From the NCBI RefSeq assembly GCF_000397065.2, contig NZ_KE007306.1:1070873-1134872 (forward strand): a stretch of DNA of 64,000 bases, in the 5' to 3' direction. The notes under the pieces were generated by a model. The model was not told where the DNA came from, made no database searches, and worked only from the letters and a program-made list of their open reading frames with translations. Below are positions 43,303 to 51,121 of the stretch, piece by piece (position 1 is the first letter of the stretch; every line of letters begins with the position of its first letter). The position numbers and the translations under genes were made by a program. This stretch comes from Marinobacter lipolyticus SM19 (GTDB lineage Bacteria; Pseudomonadota; Gammaproteobacteria; Pseudomonadales; Oleiphilaceae).

Positions 43303-44594
43303 TCGGTATGGTTATGTTTGGCGTCGCCTTGCTGATGCTGATGCTGGGATTCCCGGTGGCCTTTACCTTTGGCGGGGTTGCTCTGTTCTTCGGTGTCTTT
43401 GCTGAAGGCATGGATCTGTTTGCGTTTATGCCTTATCGCATAATGAGCGTGATGCAAAACACCACCCTGATGGCGGTTCCCCTGTTTATCTTTATGGGTG
43501 TAGTTCTGCAGCGTACCCGGCTGGCCGAACAACTGCTGACCTCCATGGGACGCCTGTTCGGCGGCCTGCCAGGAGGTCTGGCCATTTCCACCATCCTGGT
43601 GGGCGCATTGCTGGCAGCCTCAACAGGCGTTGTCGGCGCCAGCGTGGTCGCCATGGGCCTGATTTCCCTCCCGGTCATGCTCGCCCACAAGTACGACAAA
43701 CGCCTCGCCACTGGCACTATCTGTGCCGCCGGTACCCTCGGGCAAATCGTGCCCCCCTCGATCATCCTGATCATTCTGGGTGATGTACTTGGCCTACCGG
43801 TGGGCGACCTGTTCAAGGCCGCAGTGATTCCGGGCGTGGTGCTTATTGGCCTGTACATTGTGTACATCCTGATCATGACCCGGCTCAAACCCGAAACTGC
43901 CCCGGCCATGCCGGACGACAGCGGCCTTTCCCGTAAACAGGAAATCGTGACGGCCTTGCTGGCAATCATTCCACCACTGGCCCTGATCGTGGTCGTTCTG
44001 GGTTCCATCTTCAGTGGTATCGCGACACCGACCGAGTCGTCAGCGCTGGGTGGTGTCGGCGCTGTTGTCCTGGCGCTGATCTATCGACAATTCTCGTTCC
44101 AGATGGTCTGGGATGCCGCCCGGGATACCGTCAAGGTGACCGCCATGGTGTTCGCCATCCTGATCGGCGCGACGGCCTTCTCCATGGTATTCAGCTACAC
44201 CGGTGGCGATTACCTGCTGGAAGAGTGGATGTTGCAGCTGCCCGGTGAGAAATGGGGCTTTATCATCCTCGCCATGCTGGTGATCCTGGTACTGGGCTTC
44301 TTCATCGACTTTGTGGAGATTTCCTTCATTATCGTGCCGATCCTGGCGCCGGTGGCGGAGGCCATGGGCATCAACATGCTGTGGTTTGCCATCCTGATCG
44401 CCATGAACCTGCAAACCAGTTTCCTGACGCCCCCGTTCGGTTTCTCATTGTTCTACCTGAAGGGGGTCGCTCCACCCAACGTGCAGACAACAGATATCTA
44501 CAAAGGGGTTCTTCCTTTTATTCTGCTGCAGATGCTGGTGCTTGCACTCATTGTGATTTTCCCGGAATGGTTCGGGATGAGCTCTTCCTACTGA
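43299..44594 (+). CDS. dctM: TRAP transporter large permease DctM
   Basis: 431 aa, about twelve membrane helices. The Na+-coupled transport channel shows the family motif GALLAASTGVVGASVVAMGLISLPVML and GTLGQIVPPSIILIILGDVLG, plus TPTESSALGGVGA and the C-terminal NLQTSFLTPPFGFSLFYLKG. With DctP and DctQ it imports a carboxylated substrate using the sodium gradient, suited to seawater. Confidence 0.95.
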   Translation: MIGMVMFGVALLMLMLGFPVAFTFGGVALFFGVFAEGMDLFAFMPYRIMSVMQNTTLMAVPLFIFMGVVLQRTRLAEQLLTSMGRLFGGLPGGLAISTILVGALLAASTGVVGASVVAMGLISLPVMLAHKYDKRLATGTICAAGTLGQIVPPSIILIILGDVLGLPVGDLFKAAVIPGVVLIGLYIVYILIMTRLKPETAPAMPDDSGLSRKQEIVTALLAIIPPLALIVVVLGSIFSGIATPTESSALGGVGAVVLALIYRQFSFQMVWDAARDTVKVTAMVFAILIGATAFSMVFSYTGGDYLLEEWMLQLPGEKWGFIILAMLVILVLGFFIDFVEISFIIVPILAPVAEAMGINMLWFAILIAMNLQTSFLTPPFGFSLFYLKGVAPPNVQTTDIYKGVLPFILLQMLVLALIVIFPEWFGMSSSY

Positions 44595-44602
44595 CCCCAA
44601 CC

Positions 44603-44636
44603 AGGGCCGGAGCCACTCTCCGGCCCTGCCCTCTTT
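44603..44636 (+). terminator. terminator after dctM
   Basis: AGGGCCGGAG (44603-44612) is the exact complement of CTCCGGCCCT (44618-44627); a pyrimidine run with four T follows after a short gap. Confidence 0.65.
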
Positions 44637-44699
44637 TCCTCCCAAGCACCCGAATCACCCGCCCTGTTCACATGAGAATGTTCTTTAGATCGTTTCCAC

Positions 44700-44727
44700 A
44701 TGACAAAGTCTGATCATTTTCTATACT
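44700..44727 (+). promoter_or_regulatory. cfa promoter, sigma-S-like -10
   Basis: ATGACA (44700-44705), 16-base spacer and TATACT (44722-44727) within CTATACTGAA, close to the sigma-S preference CTATACT. It lies 35 bases before the cfa start. E. coli cfa also has a sigma-S promoter. Confidence 0.55.
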
Positions 44728-44762
44728 GAAATTAGACGGTAGCCCAAGGGAGACGAGAATTC

Positions 44763-46082
44763 ATGACTCAGAGCACTGCCCGGAAAACGGACGATTCCAG
44801 ACCCCAGAACGACCAGAAAGCACACGTTCTGAAGCTCCCCCTGGAGAACCTCCAGGTTGATCGTGAACCTCATTCCTACGAAATCTGGCTGGTTTCCAAA
44901 CTGATGCGGATGGCCGGCTCGCCCCCGGTCCGCTTCAGACTCTGGAATGACGAGGTCATTGAACCTGACAGCGGCGAGGCCCGCTTTACGATTCATCTGA
45001 CCGACCCCAAGGCCCTGGTTTCCCTGGTAACCAATCCCAACCTGGCGTTTGGCGACCTGTACAGTTCCGGCCGTCTTGTCGTTGAGGGCGACCTCCCGGA
45101 TCTTATGGAAGCACTCTATCGCTCGGTACACCAGGCCCGTCAGCGTTGGCCAAAATGGCTGGACGCCCTGTGGCGCAACCATAACCCCCGCCCAACCGGC
45201 ATTTCAGACGCCAAGGAAAATATCCACCACCACTATGACCTGGGCAATGAGTTCTACCGATTGTGGCTGGACGAAGCCGAGATGCAGTACACCTGCGCCT
45301 ATTATGAACGTCCGGACCTTACCCTGGAGCAGGCACAACTGGCCAAGCTCGAGCACGTCTGTCGCAAGCTCCGACTCAAGCCCGGCATGAAGGTCGTGGA
45401 AGCCGGCTGCGGCTGGGGCGGTCTCGCCCGCTATATGGCCAGGCACTATGGCGTAGAAGTACACGCCTACAATATTTCAAAAGAACAGCTCGCCTATGCT
45501 CGAGCCGAAGCTGAACGCCAGCAACTGGACCACCTGATTGAGTATGTGGAAGACGATTACCGCAACATTCAGGGTCAATACGACGCCTTCGTATCCATTG
45601 GCATGTTGGAACACGTTGGAAAGGACAACTACCCGGCACTGTCGGAGCTGATCAAGCGCTCCCTGAAACCGGACGGCATTGCCCTGCTCCACAGCATTGG
45701 CCGCAACCGTCCGATGCTAATGAACGCCTGGATCGAAAAAAGAATCTTCCCCGGCGCCTACCCCCCTAGCATTGGCGAATTCATGACCATCTGCGAACAG
45801 GGTGATTTCTCCGTTCTGGATGTGGAAAACCTGCGCCTGCACTACGCCCAGACCCTGACCCATTGGATGGAACGGTTTACTGCCTGCGAAGATCCGGTAT
45901 CCGACATGTACGACGAGCACTTCGTCCGCGCCTGGCGCATGTACCTGGCCGGCTCCATCGCCGCCTTCCGTGCCGGCTCGCTGCAACTCTTTCAGGTTGT
46001 ATTTACCCACGGCGACAATAACCGCTTGCCACAATGCCGCCAGGACCTTTATACCTCGCCCGCAGCACCGGAGGCCCGTTAA
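44763..46082 (+). CDS. cfa: cyclopropane-fatty-acyl-phospholipid synthase family methyltransferase
   Basis: 439 aa. Residues about 60-120 form the N-terminal lipid-associated domain; a class I SAM methyltransferase domain follows with HHYDLGNEFYRLWLD (about 155-169), YTCAYYERPDLTLEQAQ, and the SAM motif KVVEAGCGWGGLARYMA (about 209-225). C-terminal HYAQTLTHWMERF is typical of CFA synthases. The enzyme adds a methylene group to cis double bonds of membrane lipids. It is coupled to the next gene by TAATG, which hints that it may make a branched or otherwise modified chain rather than only cyclopropane. Confidence 0.88.
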   Translation: MTQSTARKTDDSRPQNDQKAHVLKLPLENLQVDREPHSYEIWLVSKLMRMAGSPPVRFRLWNDEVIEPDSGEARFTIHLTDPKALVSLVTNPNLAFGDLYSSGRLVVEGDLPDLMEALYRSVHQARQRWPKWLDALWRNHNPRPTGISDAKENIHHHYDLGNEFYRLWLDEAEMQYTCAYYERPDLTLEQAQLAKLEHVCRKLRLKPGMKVVEAGCGWGGLARYMARHYGVEVHAYNISKEQLAYARAEAERQQLDHLIEYVEDDYRNIQGQYDAFVSIGMLEHVGKDNYPALSELIKRSLKPDGIALLHSIGRNRPMLMNAWIEKRIFPGAYPPSIGEFMTICEQGDFSVLDVENLRLHYAQTLTHWMERFTACEDPVSDMYDEHFVRAWRMYLAGSIAAFRAGSLQLFQVVFTHGDNNRLPQCRQDLYTSPAAPEAR

Positions 46083-47221
46083 TGGATTATTACGACCTGA
46101 TCATCGTCGGTGCCGGCCCGGCTGGCGCCACCCTCGCTCATTCGCTTCGTGACAGCGGCAAGCGTATTCTTGTTATCGACAAGAAAACCTTTCCGCGTGA
46201 CAAGACCTGCGCCGGTTGGGTAACCCCGGCGGTGATGGCGAGTCTCGACATTGATGTATCAGACTACGCCAGGGAGCATACCCTGCAGCCCATCCGTCGC
46301 TTTCGAATCGGCATGATGGGGCAGCCCGCTGTAGAGAACAATCACGGTGACGTGGTCAGCTACGGCATTCGCCGCTGCGAGTTCGACCATTACCTGCTCA
46401 GCCGGGTAACCGCTTCGCGGGAGCTGGGGACTCCGGTCAAATCCATAACCAGAAAAAACGGCAACTGGGTGGTCAATGACACCTGGGAAGCCCCCCTTAT
46501 TGTTGGCGCAGGTGGCCATTTTTGCCCGGTGGCCAAACTCCTCGGCGATGGCCCCGGTAGCCACGAAACCGTAGTGGCCGCCAAGGAAGTCGAGTTTGAA
46601 ATGACTCCGGAACAATCCGAGGCTTGCGAGGCCCGGGGAGACACGCCGGAACTCTGGTTCTGCAAAGACCTGAAAGGCTATGCCTGGGTGTTCCGCAAGG
46701 GCAATTTCCTGAATATTGGCCTGGGCCGGGAAGACAACCACAAGCTCACCGAACACCTCGAACGGTTTGTGGAGGAAATGAAAGCCAGCGGGCGTATCCC
46801 AGCGGATCTGCCAGGACGCTTCAAGGGGCATGCCTATTTGCTGTACGATCACGCGGAGCGCGCCTTGGTGGACGATGGCGTGATGTTGATTGGGGATTCC
46901 GCCGGCCTGGCTTACACCCAGAGCGGGGAAGGCATCCGCCCGGCCATCGAATCCGCACTGATCGCAGCCCAGGTGATCCGCGAGGCGGAGGATTATTCCG
47001 CCCAGTCGCTGCAGACCTATGGTGAAACCATCGCCCAACGGTTTGGCAACCGTGCTGCAGAGACGGAAAACGGTTGGCATTTACCGGAGTGGATCAAAGC
47101 ACCACTGGCCAGCACGCTGATGCGCTCACACTGGTTTACCCGCAAGGTTGTGACCGAGAAGTGGTTCCTGCATCAGGAGGTGCCACCACTGGGGTTAACA
47201 GGCAGCGCTGTTCACTTTTGA
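46082..47221 (+). CDS. FAD-dependent oxidoreductase, geranylgeranyl reductase-like
   Basis: 379 aa. The FAD-binding Rossmann start YDLIIVGAGPAGATLAHSL (about 4-22) and the second FAD motif GVMLIGDSAGLAYTQSGEGIRPAIESAL (about 271-298) match the geranylgeranyl reductase/FixC group, which reduces isoprenoid or other lipid double bonds. Start ATG 46082 shares a base with the cfa stop (TAATG), so the two are translated together; the longer frame to 46034 is rejected. A joint role in modifying membrane lipid acyl chains is the simplest inference. Confidence 0.8.
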   Translation: MDYYDLIIVGAGPAGATLAHSLRDSGKRILVIDKKTFPRDKTCAGWVTPAVMASLDIDVSDYAREHTLQPIRRFRIGMMGQPAVENNHGDVVSYGIRRCEFDHYLLSRVTASRELGTPVKSITRKNGNWVVNDTWEAPLIVGAGGHFCPVAKLLGDGPGSHETVVAAKEVEFEMTPEQSEACEARGDTPELWFCKDLKGYAWVFRKGNFLNIGLGREDNHKLTEHLERFVEEMKASGRIPADLPGRFKGHAYLLYDHAERALVDDGVMLIGDSAGLAYTQSGEGIRPAIESALIAAQVIREAEDYSAQSLQTYGETIAQRFGNRAAETENGWHLPEWIKAPLASTLMRSHWFTRKVVTEKWFLHQEVPPLGLTGSAVHF

Positions 47222-47342
47222 GGCAGGCAACCTGCTGTTTTGCAACAAAAATGCCCACACCATCCTGAGCCAATCTGGATCCATCTAAAAATATCGTGTC
47301 CGAACAATTAGTTATCGCAATTATTGAGATGTGGCACGTTCC

Positions 47343-47468
47343 GTGCGTTGGTCATTACGCCAGTCGGATACTATTCACTGCATAGCTCCGCCACTGGCCC
47401 AACGTGCAAAAAGAGCAAAGACGCTTATCACACCGGACAACCCTCCGGCGTGATAGGCGTTTTTTTTG
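47343..47468 (+). ncRNA. candidate structured RNA ending in a strong intrinsic terminator
   Basis: In the 352-base gap between the FAD reductase and the porin gene, three stacked helices can form: GTGCGTTGG (47343-47351) with CCAACGTGC (47399-47407, two wobbles), GCCAGT (47359-47364) with ACTGGC (47393-47398), and CTAT (47371-47374) with ATAG (47382-47385). A 17-bp stem then forms between 47421-47437 and 47444-47460 (one wobble, one mismatch), followed by eight T. There is no open frame of note. It may be a small RNA or a leader with a riboswitch-like domain controlling the porin at 47574. No known class was recognised, and no convincing promoter was found in 47222-47342. Confidence 0.5.
47421..47468 (+). 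terminator. strong intrinsic terminator upstream of the porin gene
   Basis: ACGCTTATCACACCGGA (47421-47437) folds on TCCGGCGTGATAGGCGT (47444-47460) and runs into eight T. It is about 200 bases past the reductase stop, further than expected for that gene's own terminator. Confidence 0.88.
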
Positions 47469-47573
47469 CCCGAAATAACAACAACAGCTGGCGAAAAGAT
47501 CGACTCATTTGACTCTTGGACCGCGTTAACGATGTGCGACGGCAATTCCATAATGACTCAGGAGTAACACGAA

Positions 47574-48782
47574 ATGACACGCAAGATAATACGACAGACC
47601 AGCCTGTTATTAGGCGCCGCCCTGCTCTGTGGCAACGCCCTGGCGGAAAATACCAGTTTCACCAGCGCCTTGAGCGATGGATCCGTCTACGGTGATTTCC
47701 GCCTGCGATACGAAAACGTGGATCAGGATAACGCCCTGCAGGATGCGAACGCCCTCACCCTACGTTCACGCCTCGGCTATAAAACTGGCAATTACCATGG
47801 ACTGTCCGGCGTTCTGGAATTTGAAGATTCACGCGCGATCGCCGGGGTCGACGACTACAACGACACCCAGGGTCGGACACCTGATCATTCCGTGGTCGCC
47901 GACCCGGAAACCACCGAAGTCGATCAGGCCTTCGCGCAGTACACCAACGCCGGATTCAGTGGCAGGATCGGTCGCCAGGTCATTACCCTGGATAACCAAC
48001 GTTTCGTTGGCGCGGTAGGTTGGCGCCAGGACCGGCAGACCTTTGATGCCACCCGCCTCACGTACGCGATCTCAGACCTGACCCTGGACTACGCCTACGT
48101 CACCAAGCATAACCGGATATTCGCACAAGGCAGCGACCAGGACGCCAAAGACCACCTGGTGAACGCCAGCTATCAGTCGTCCCTTGGTGTTCTGACAGGT
48201 TACGCCTACCTGCTGGAACTGGACAACGTTCCCGACAATAGCCTCGACACCTACGGTTTGCGCTACACCGGCAAGACCGACCTTGACGGGATCGGCGTGC
48301 TGTACGAACTGGAGTATGCGACCCAGGAAGCGGACAGCGCCGGCACCGATGCGGACGCTGACTACTATAAGGCGCTCGCCGGGGTACAGGCTGCAGGTGT
48401 AACGGTGTCACTGGCTTATGAAGTACTGGGCTCTGACGACGGTAACTACGGTTTCTCCACCCCGCTGGCGACACTCCACGCCTTTAACGGCTGGGCCGAT
48501 CAATTCCTGGCCACACCCAACAGCGGCCTGAACGATCTGATACTGACCGTCACAGGTACCCTGGCAGGTGGTAAGTGGGTACTTGCCTACCATGACTTCA
48601 GCGCCGATGACGATGCCGCCGGAACCGATGATTTCGGCAGCGAAGTCGACGTCGCCTACCATCGCGGTTTTGGCCAGAACTACAGTGCGGGCATCAAGTA
48701 CGCCGCTTACATGGCAGGCGATGATGCGGCCGGCAAGGTTGACACCAACAAGCTCTGGTTGACCCTGGGCGCCAAGTTCTGA
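47574..48782 (+). CDS. alginate-export-family porin-like outer-membrane protein
   Basis: 402 aa with a signal peptide (1-24, ending in GNALAEN). The barrel pattern includes GSVYGDFRLRYENVDQDN at the mature start, LTLRSRLGYKTG, FSGRIGRQVITLDNQRFVG and a terminal LWLTLGAKF with the C-terminal aromatic residue of outer-membrane proteins. These resemble alginate-export-type porins that pass small organic solutes. AGGAG precedes the ATG. The upstream terminator at 47421-47468 may regulate it. Substrate unknown. Confidence 0.8.
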   Translation: MTRKIIRQTSLLLGAALLCGNALAENTSFTSALSDGSVYGDFRLRYENVDQDNALQDANALTLRSRLGYKTGNYHGLSGVLEFEDSRAIAGVDDYNDTQGRTPDHSVVADPETTEVDQAFAQYTNAGFSGRIGRQVITLDNQRFVGAVGWRQDRQTFDATRLTYAISDLTLDYAYVTKHNRIFAQGSDQDAKDHLVNASYQSSLGVLTGYAYLLELDNVPDNSLDTYGLRYTGKTDLDGIGVLYELEYATQEADSAGTDADADYYKALAGVQAAGVTVSLAYEVLGSDDGNYGFSTPLATLHAFNGWADQFLATPNSGLNDLILTVTGTLAGGKWVLAYHDFSADDDAAGTDDFGSEVDVAYHRGFGQNYSAGIKYAAYMAGDDAAGKVDTNKLWLTLGAKF

Positions 48783-48800
48783 ACCCTCCGCCATGGGTTT

Positions 48801-48836
48801 GCGAGGTGGGTTTGCGTCTCCCGCCTCGCTTTTTTA
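48801..48836 (+). terminator. terminator after the porin gene
   Basis: GCGAGGTGGG (48801-48810) pairs with CCCGCCTCGC (48820-48829, one wobble) followed by six or more T. Confidence 0.88.
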
Positions 48837-48872
48837 TTTGCGTACGGTTTACCTGTCCAGGCCGGCCCCAAC

Positions 48873-48898
48873 AAAAAAGCCGGGGCAAATGCCCCGGC
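48873..48898 (-). terminator. terminator of the minus-strand porin gene
   Basis: GCCGGGGC (48879-48886) and GCCCCGGC (48891-48898) form an 8-bp stem with loop AAAT; the A-tract at 48873-48878 is the T-tract on the minus strand. Confidence 0.85.
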
Positions 48899-48949
48899 AA
48901 TCAATGACGCCAACACGATACTGCATTTCTTTACTTCAGCACTTCCGTA

Positions 48950-49939
48950 TTACATAGAGAACTTGTGTTCAAAACCCACGCCGAAGGTGGTGTCTTCCTG
49001 ATCACCCAGATCCTGCTCAACCTGGGCGAAATAGGCGTAGACCTTGCTCGACTTTGCCAGTTTGTAATCGGCACCAACGCCGATCAGGGTCAGCTCTTCA
49101 TCTGAGAGGTCTGCTTTGGTCAGGCCGTACTGGGCTTTCAGTTTCACACGGTCGAACTTGACAGCACCGCTGATCAGATAGCTGTCTTCCTCGCCTTCAC
49201 CATCTTCTTCTTCCGCCAACTGGTATAGGGCGCCAAACTCAAACATGTCGAGGCGAACCAGGCCAGTGGCACGAAGAATGTTCAACCTGCCATCCATGGT
49301 CGAATCTGCGACGAGCTCATCCTCAATCTCCGAATCATAGGCGAGGGCACCGTAAAACATGCCTTTATCGAATACGATGGAGCTGGATACGGCGTCGGCA
49401 ACACCGTTCTCGTCGGTACCTTCTTCCTGGTCTTCACCCGGAATCAGAGCCACGTTCACGGACAACGCATCGGCAAAGCTGGGAGTACTGTATTGCACCA
49501 TGTTGCTGGTGCGGTTCTCACCGGCCATGATGTTCTTGATGTCGCCCTGCAAGTCATTGAACTGGTCGACCTTGCCTTGAGAGACTTTAAGCGGTGTATC
49601 AAACTTACCTGCAATCAGTGTACCCATGGCGTCATGGGCAAAGCCGCCATAGATGTTGCGCTGGCTGAAGGTCTCACCGTCCTTGTCGCCATCATCAATC
49701 GAGATTTCGAATTCTGCCTTGTAGATCGCCTTGATCTGATTGAAATCAAGGTCCAGGTCACCTTTGACACCCAGGCGCGAAGCATTGCTCTGAAGCTTCC
49801 AGGTATCTTCTACATCATTGTCCTGATTTTCGTAAGACACGTTGGCCTTGCCATAAACGATAGGTCCTTTGTCAGCCATCGCAACGGAGGGCGCAACAAC
49901 CATAGAACCAATAGCCAGAGCCAGCAATTGCTTTTTCAT
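48950..49939 (-). CDS. Gram-negative general porin
   Basis: 329 aa from the ATG at 49939, preceded by GGAG; the frame extends to 49954. Signal peptide MKKQLLALAIGSMVVAPSVAMA, then GPIVYGKANVSYEN and SRLGVKGDLDL, the typical porin start, and a C-terminal DTTFGVGFEHKFSM. The protein is very acidic in its loops (for example EEEDGEGEED), consistent with a cation-selective channel or a marine habitat. It forms trimers by homology and passes small hydrophilic solutes. Confidence 0.9.
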   Translation of the reverse strand: MKKQLLALAIGSMVVAPSVAMADKGPIVYGKANVSYENQDNDVEDTWKLQSNASRLGVKGDLDLDFNQIKAIYKAEFEISIDDGDKDGETFSQRNIYGGFAHDAMGTLIAGKFDTPLKVSQGKVDQFNDLQGDIKNIMAGENRTSNMVQYSTPSFADALSVNVALIPGEDQEEGTDENGVADAVSSSIVFDKGMFYGALAYDSEIEDELVADSTMDGRLNILRATGLVRLDMFEFGALYQLAEEEDGEGEEDSYLISGAVKFDRVKLKAQYGLTKADLSDEELTLIGVGADYKLAKSSKVYAYFAQVEQDLGDQEDTTFGVGFEHKFSM

Positions 49940-50134
49940 TCGTTTATTCTCCATCAGTGATCAGATTGATCGGTGTTGAATTTCGTGATCACACTATGGA
50001 GACGCTTCATTAACTATTTGTTAATAAAATATGGCAGTTTGGTGACTGTTACTGCACAGGAAGGGAAGGCGTACGAACCGGCAAAAAAATGGCGACCTCA
50101 GGGGCCGCCACCTTTTCAATGTACCGACAGCTGA

Positions 50135-50608
50135 TTATTGACCGAGATAGCTGCGATACATCCAGACCGTTTTTTCCTGCTGAGAGATGTAATCGCTCAT
50201 CAGCGCTACAGTCCCTTCATCATCGGCATCACCGGCAAGACTCAGCAGTTCACGTTGCTTGCGGATAAGCTTGGCGAAGCTTTCTACGATATTCTCCATG
50301 GCAACTTTGCCGTCCGAGACATCCTTACGCTCAGGCACTTCGGATTTCTCAATGTATGTGCTGTAGGCGTGTGACGGACGATGACCGAGTGTCAACACAC
50401 GCTCGGCAATCTCGTCGATCTTCAACAGCAGGTCGTTGTACAACTCCTCAAACTTGACGTGAAGCTCAAAGAAATTGTCGCCCTTGATGTTCCAATGATA
50501 CCCGCGAACATTCATATAGAAGATCTGGTAGTTCGACAACAGATCGTTCAGGGCGTTGGCGAGCTGCTCGGTTTTTTCCGTGTCCAGACCAATGAAATTC
50601 TTGCCCAT
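50135..50608 (-). CDS. dps: Dps family DNA-binding ferritin-like protein
   Basis: 157 aa, a four-helix ferritin-like chain of dodecameric Dps. The ferroxidase site is seen in NVRGYHWNIKGDNFFELHVKFEELYNDLLLKIDEIAERVLTLG, which keeps the His and acidic ligands. It stores iron and protects DNA from Fenton chemistry. AAGGAGG precedes the ATG. A perfect palindrome, ACTGA-aa-TCAGT (50665-50676), lies near the presumed promoter. Confidence 0.93.
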   Translation of the reverse strand: MGKNFIGLDTEKTEQLANALNDLLSNYQIFYMNVRGYHWNIKGDNFFELHVKFEELYNDLLLKIDEIAERVLTLGHRPSHAYSTYIEKSEVPERKDVSDGKVAMENIVESFAKLIRKQRELLSLAGDADDEGTVALMSDYISQQEKTVWMYRSYLGQ

Positions 50609-50664
50609 AACATGCCTCCTTGACAGTTAATGAAGTAAATCTGGCTGGTAATGTAAGCCAAAAG

Positions 50665-50676
50665 ACTGAAATCAGT
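50665..50676. promoter_or_regulatory. palindrome in the dps upstream region
   Basis: ACTGA (50665-50669) and TCAGT (50672-50676) with AA between them, about 57 bases upstream of the dps start. It does not match the OxyR or Fur consensus I know, so the regulator is open. Confidence 0.3.
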
Positions 50677-50848
50677 GAAGTTTAGTCTCCCAATGTCTTC
50701 GATAGACATAGATTATCGACAAAGACATATTAAATCCCAAAAACTATTTATAGTCAGGCCCTATCAATAATTAATTAACAATTTATTTAACATTGATTCT
50801 CATTTGTCTTCAAATGGACTCATAAACACCTCACAAGCGGAGTTGATC

Positions 50849-51121
50849 ATGAGTGCGCTCAAACTGTTTGTCCACGAGCACGGATCAAATGGCGACCATT
50901 CGCTGTTAAAGACGATCACCTTTGCCATCACCCATTTCATTGTGGCGTTCAGTGTGGCTTTTCTGCTGACCGGCGACCTTATCATCGGCAGTTTGATTGC
51001 CATGGTAGAGCCGGCTATCAACACCGTCGCCTACTTCTTTCATGAGAAGATCTGGGCGAGCCGCACCCAACACGCGCAACCAGTGGCTAGCCCCCGGGAC
51101 CGCAGTCCATGCAGCGTGTAA
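50849..51121 (+). CDS. DUF2061 domain membrane protein
   Basis: 90 aa from the ATG at 50849, with GGAG upstream; the frame is open to 50804. Two hydrophobic helices (ITHFIVAFSVAFLLTGDLIIGSLIAMVEPAINTVAYFFHEKIW) match DUF2061, a family of short inner-membrane proteins of unknown function. Its last 35 bases overlap the end of the opposite-strand reductase gene, and this C-terminal tail (TQHAQPVASPRDRSPCSV) is not conserved in the family as I recall it. Confidence 0.8.
   Translation: MSALKLFVHEHGSNGDHSLLKTITFAITHFIVAFSVAFLLTGDLIIGSLIAMVEPAINTVAYFFHEKIWASRTQHAQPVASPRDRSPCSV

Noticed and set aside
47526..47554. TTAACG-17-CATAAT promoter for the porin gene
   Set aside because: Initiation would fall on the Shine-Dalgarno sequence, leaving no room for a ribosome site in the mRNA.
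50700..50718. OxyR site near dps (CGATA ... TATCG)
   Set aside because: A 5-bp inverted repeat with a 9-base gap does not match the four spaced ATAG elements bound by OxyR.
50780..50815. Fur-box-like AT-rich sequence upstream of the DUF2061 gene
   Set aside because: Only a partial match to the 19-bp Fur palindrome; AT-rich background makes it unreliable.
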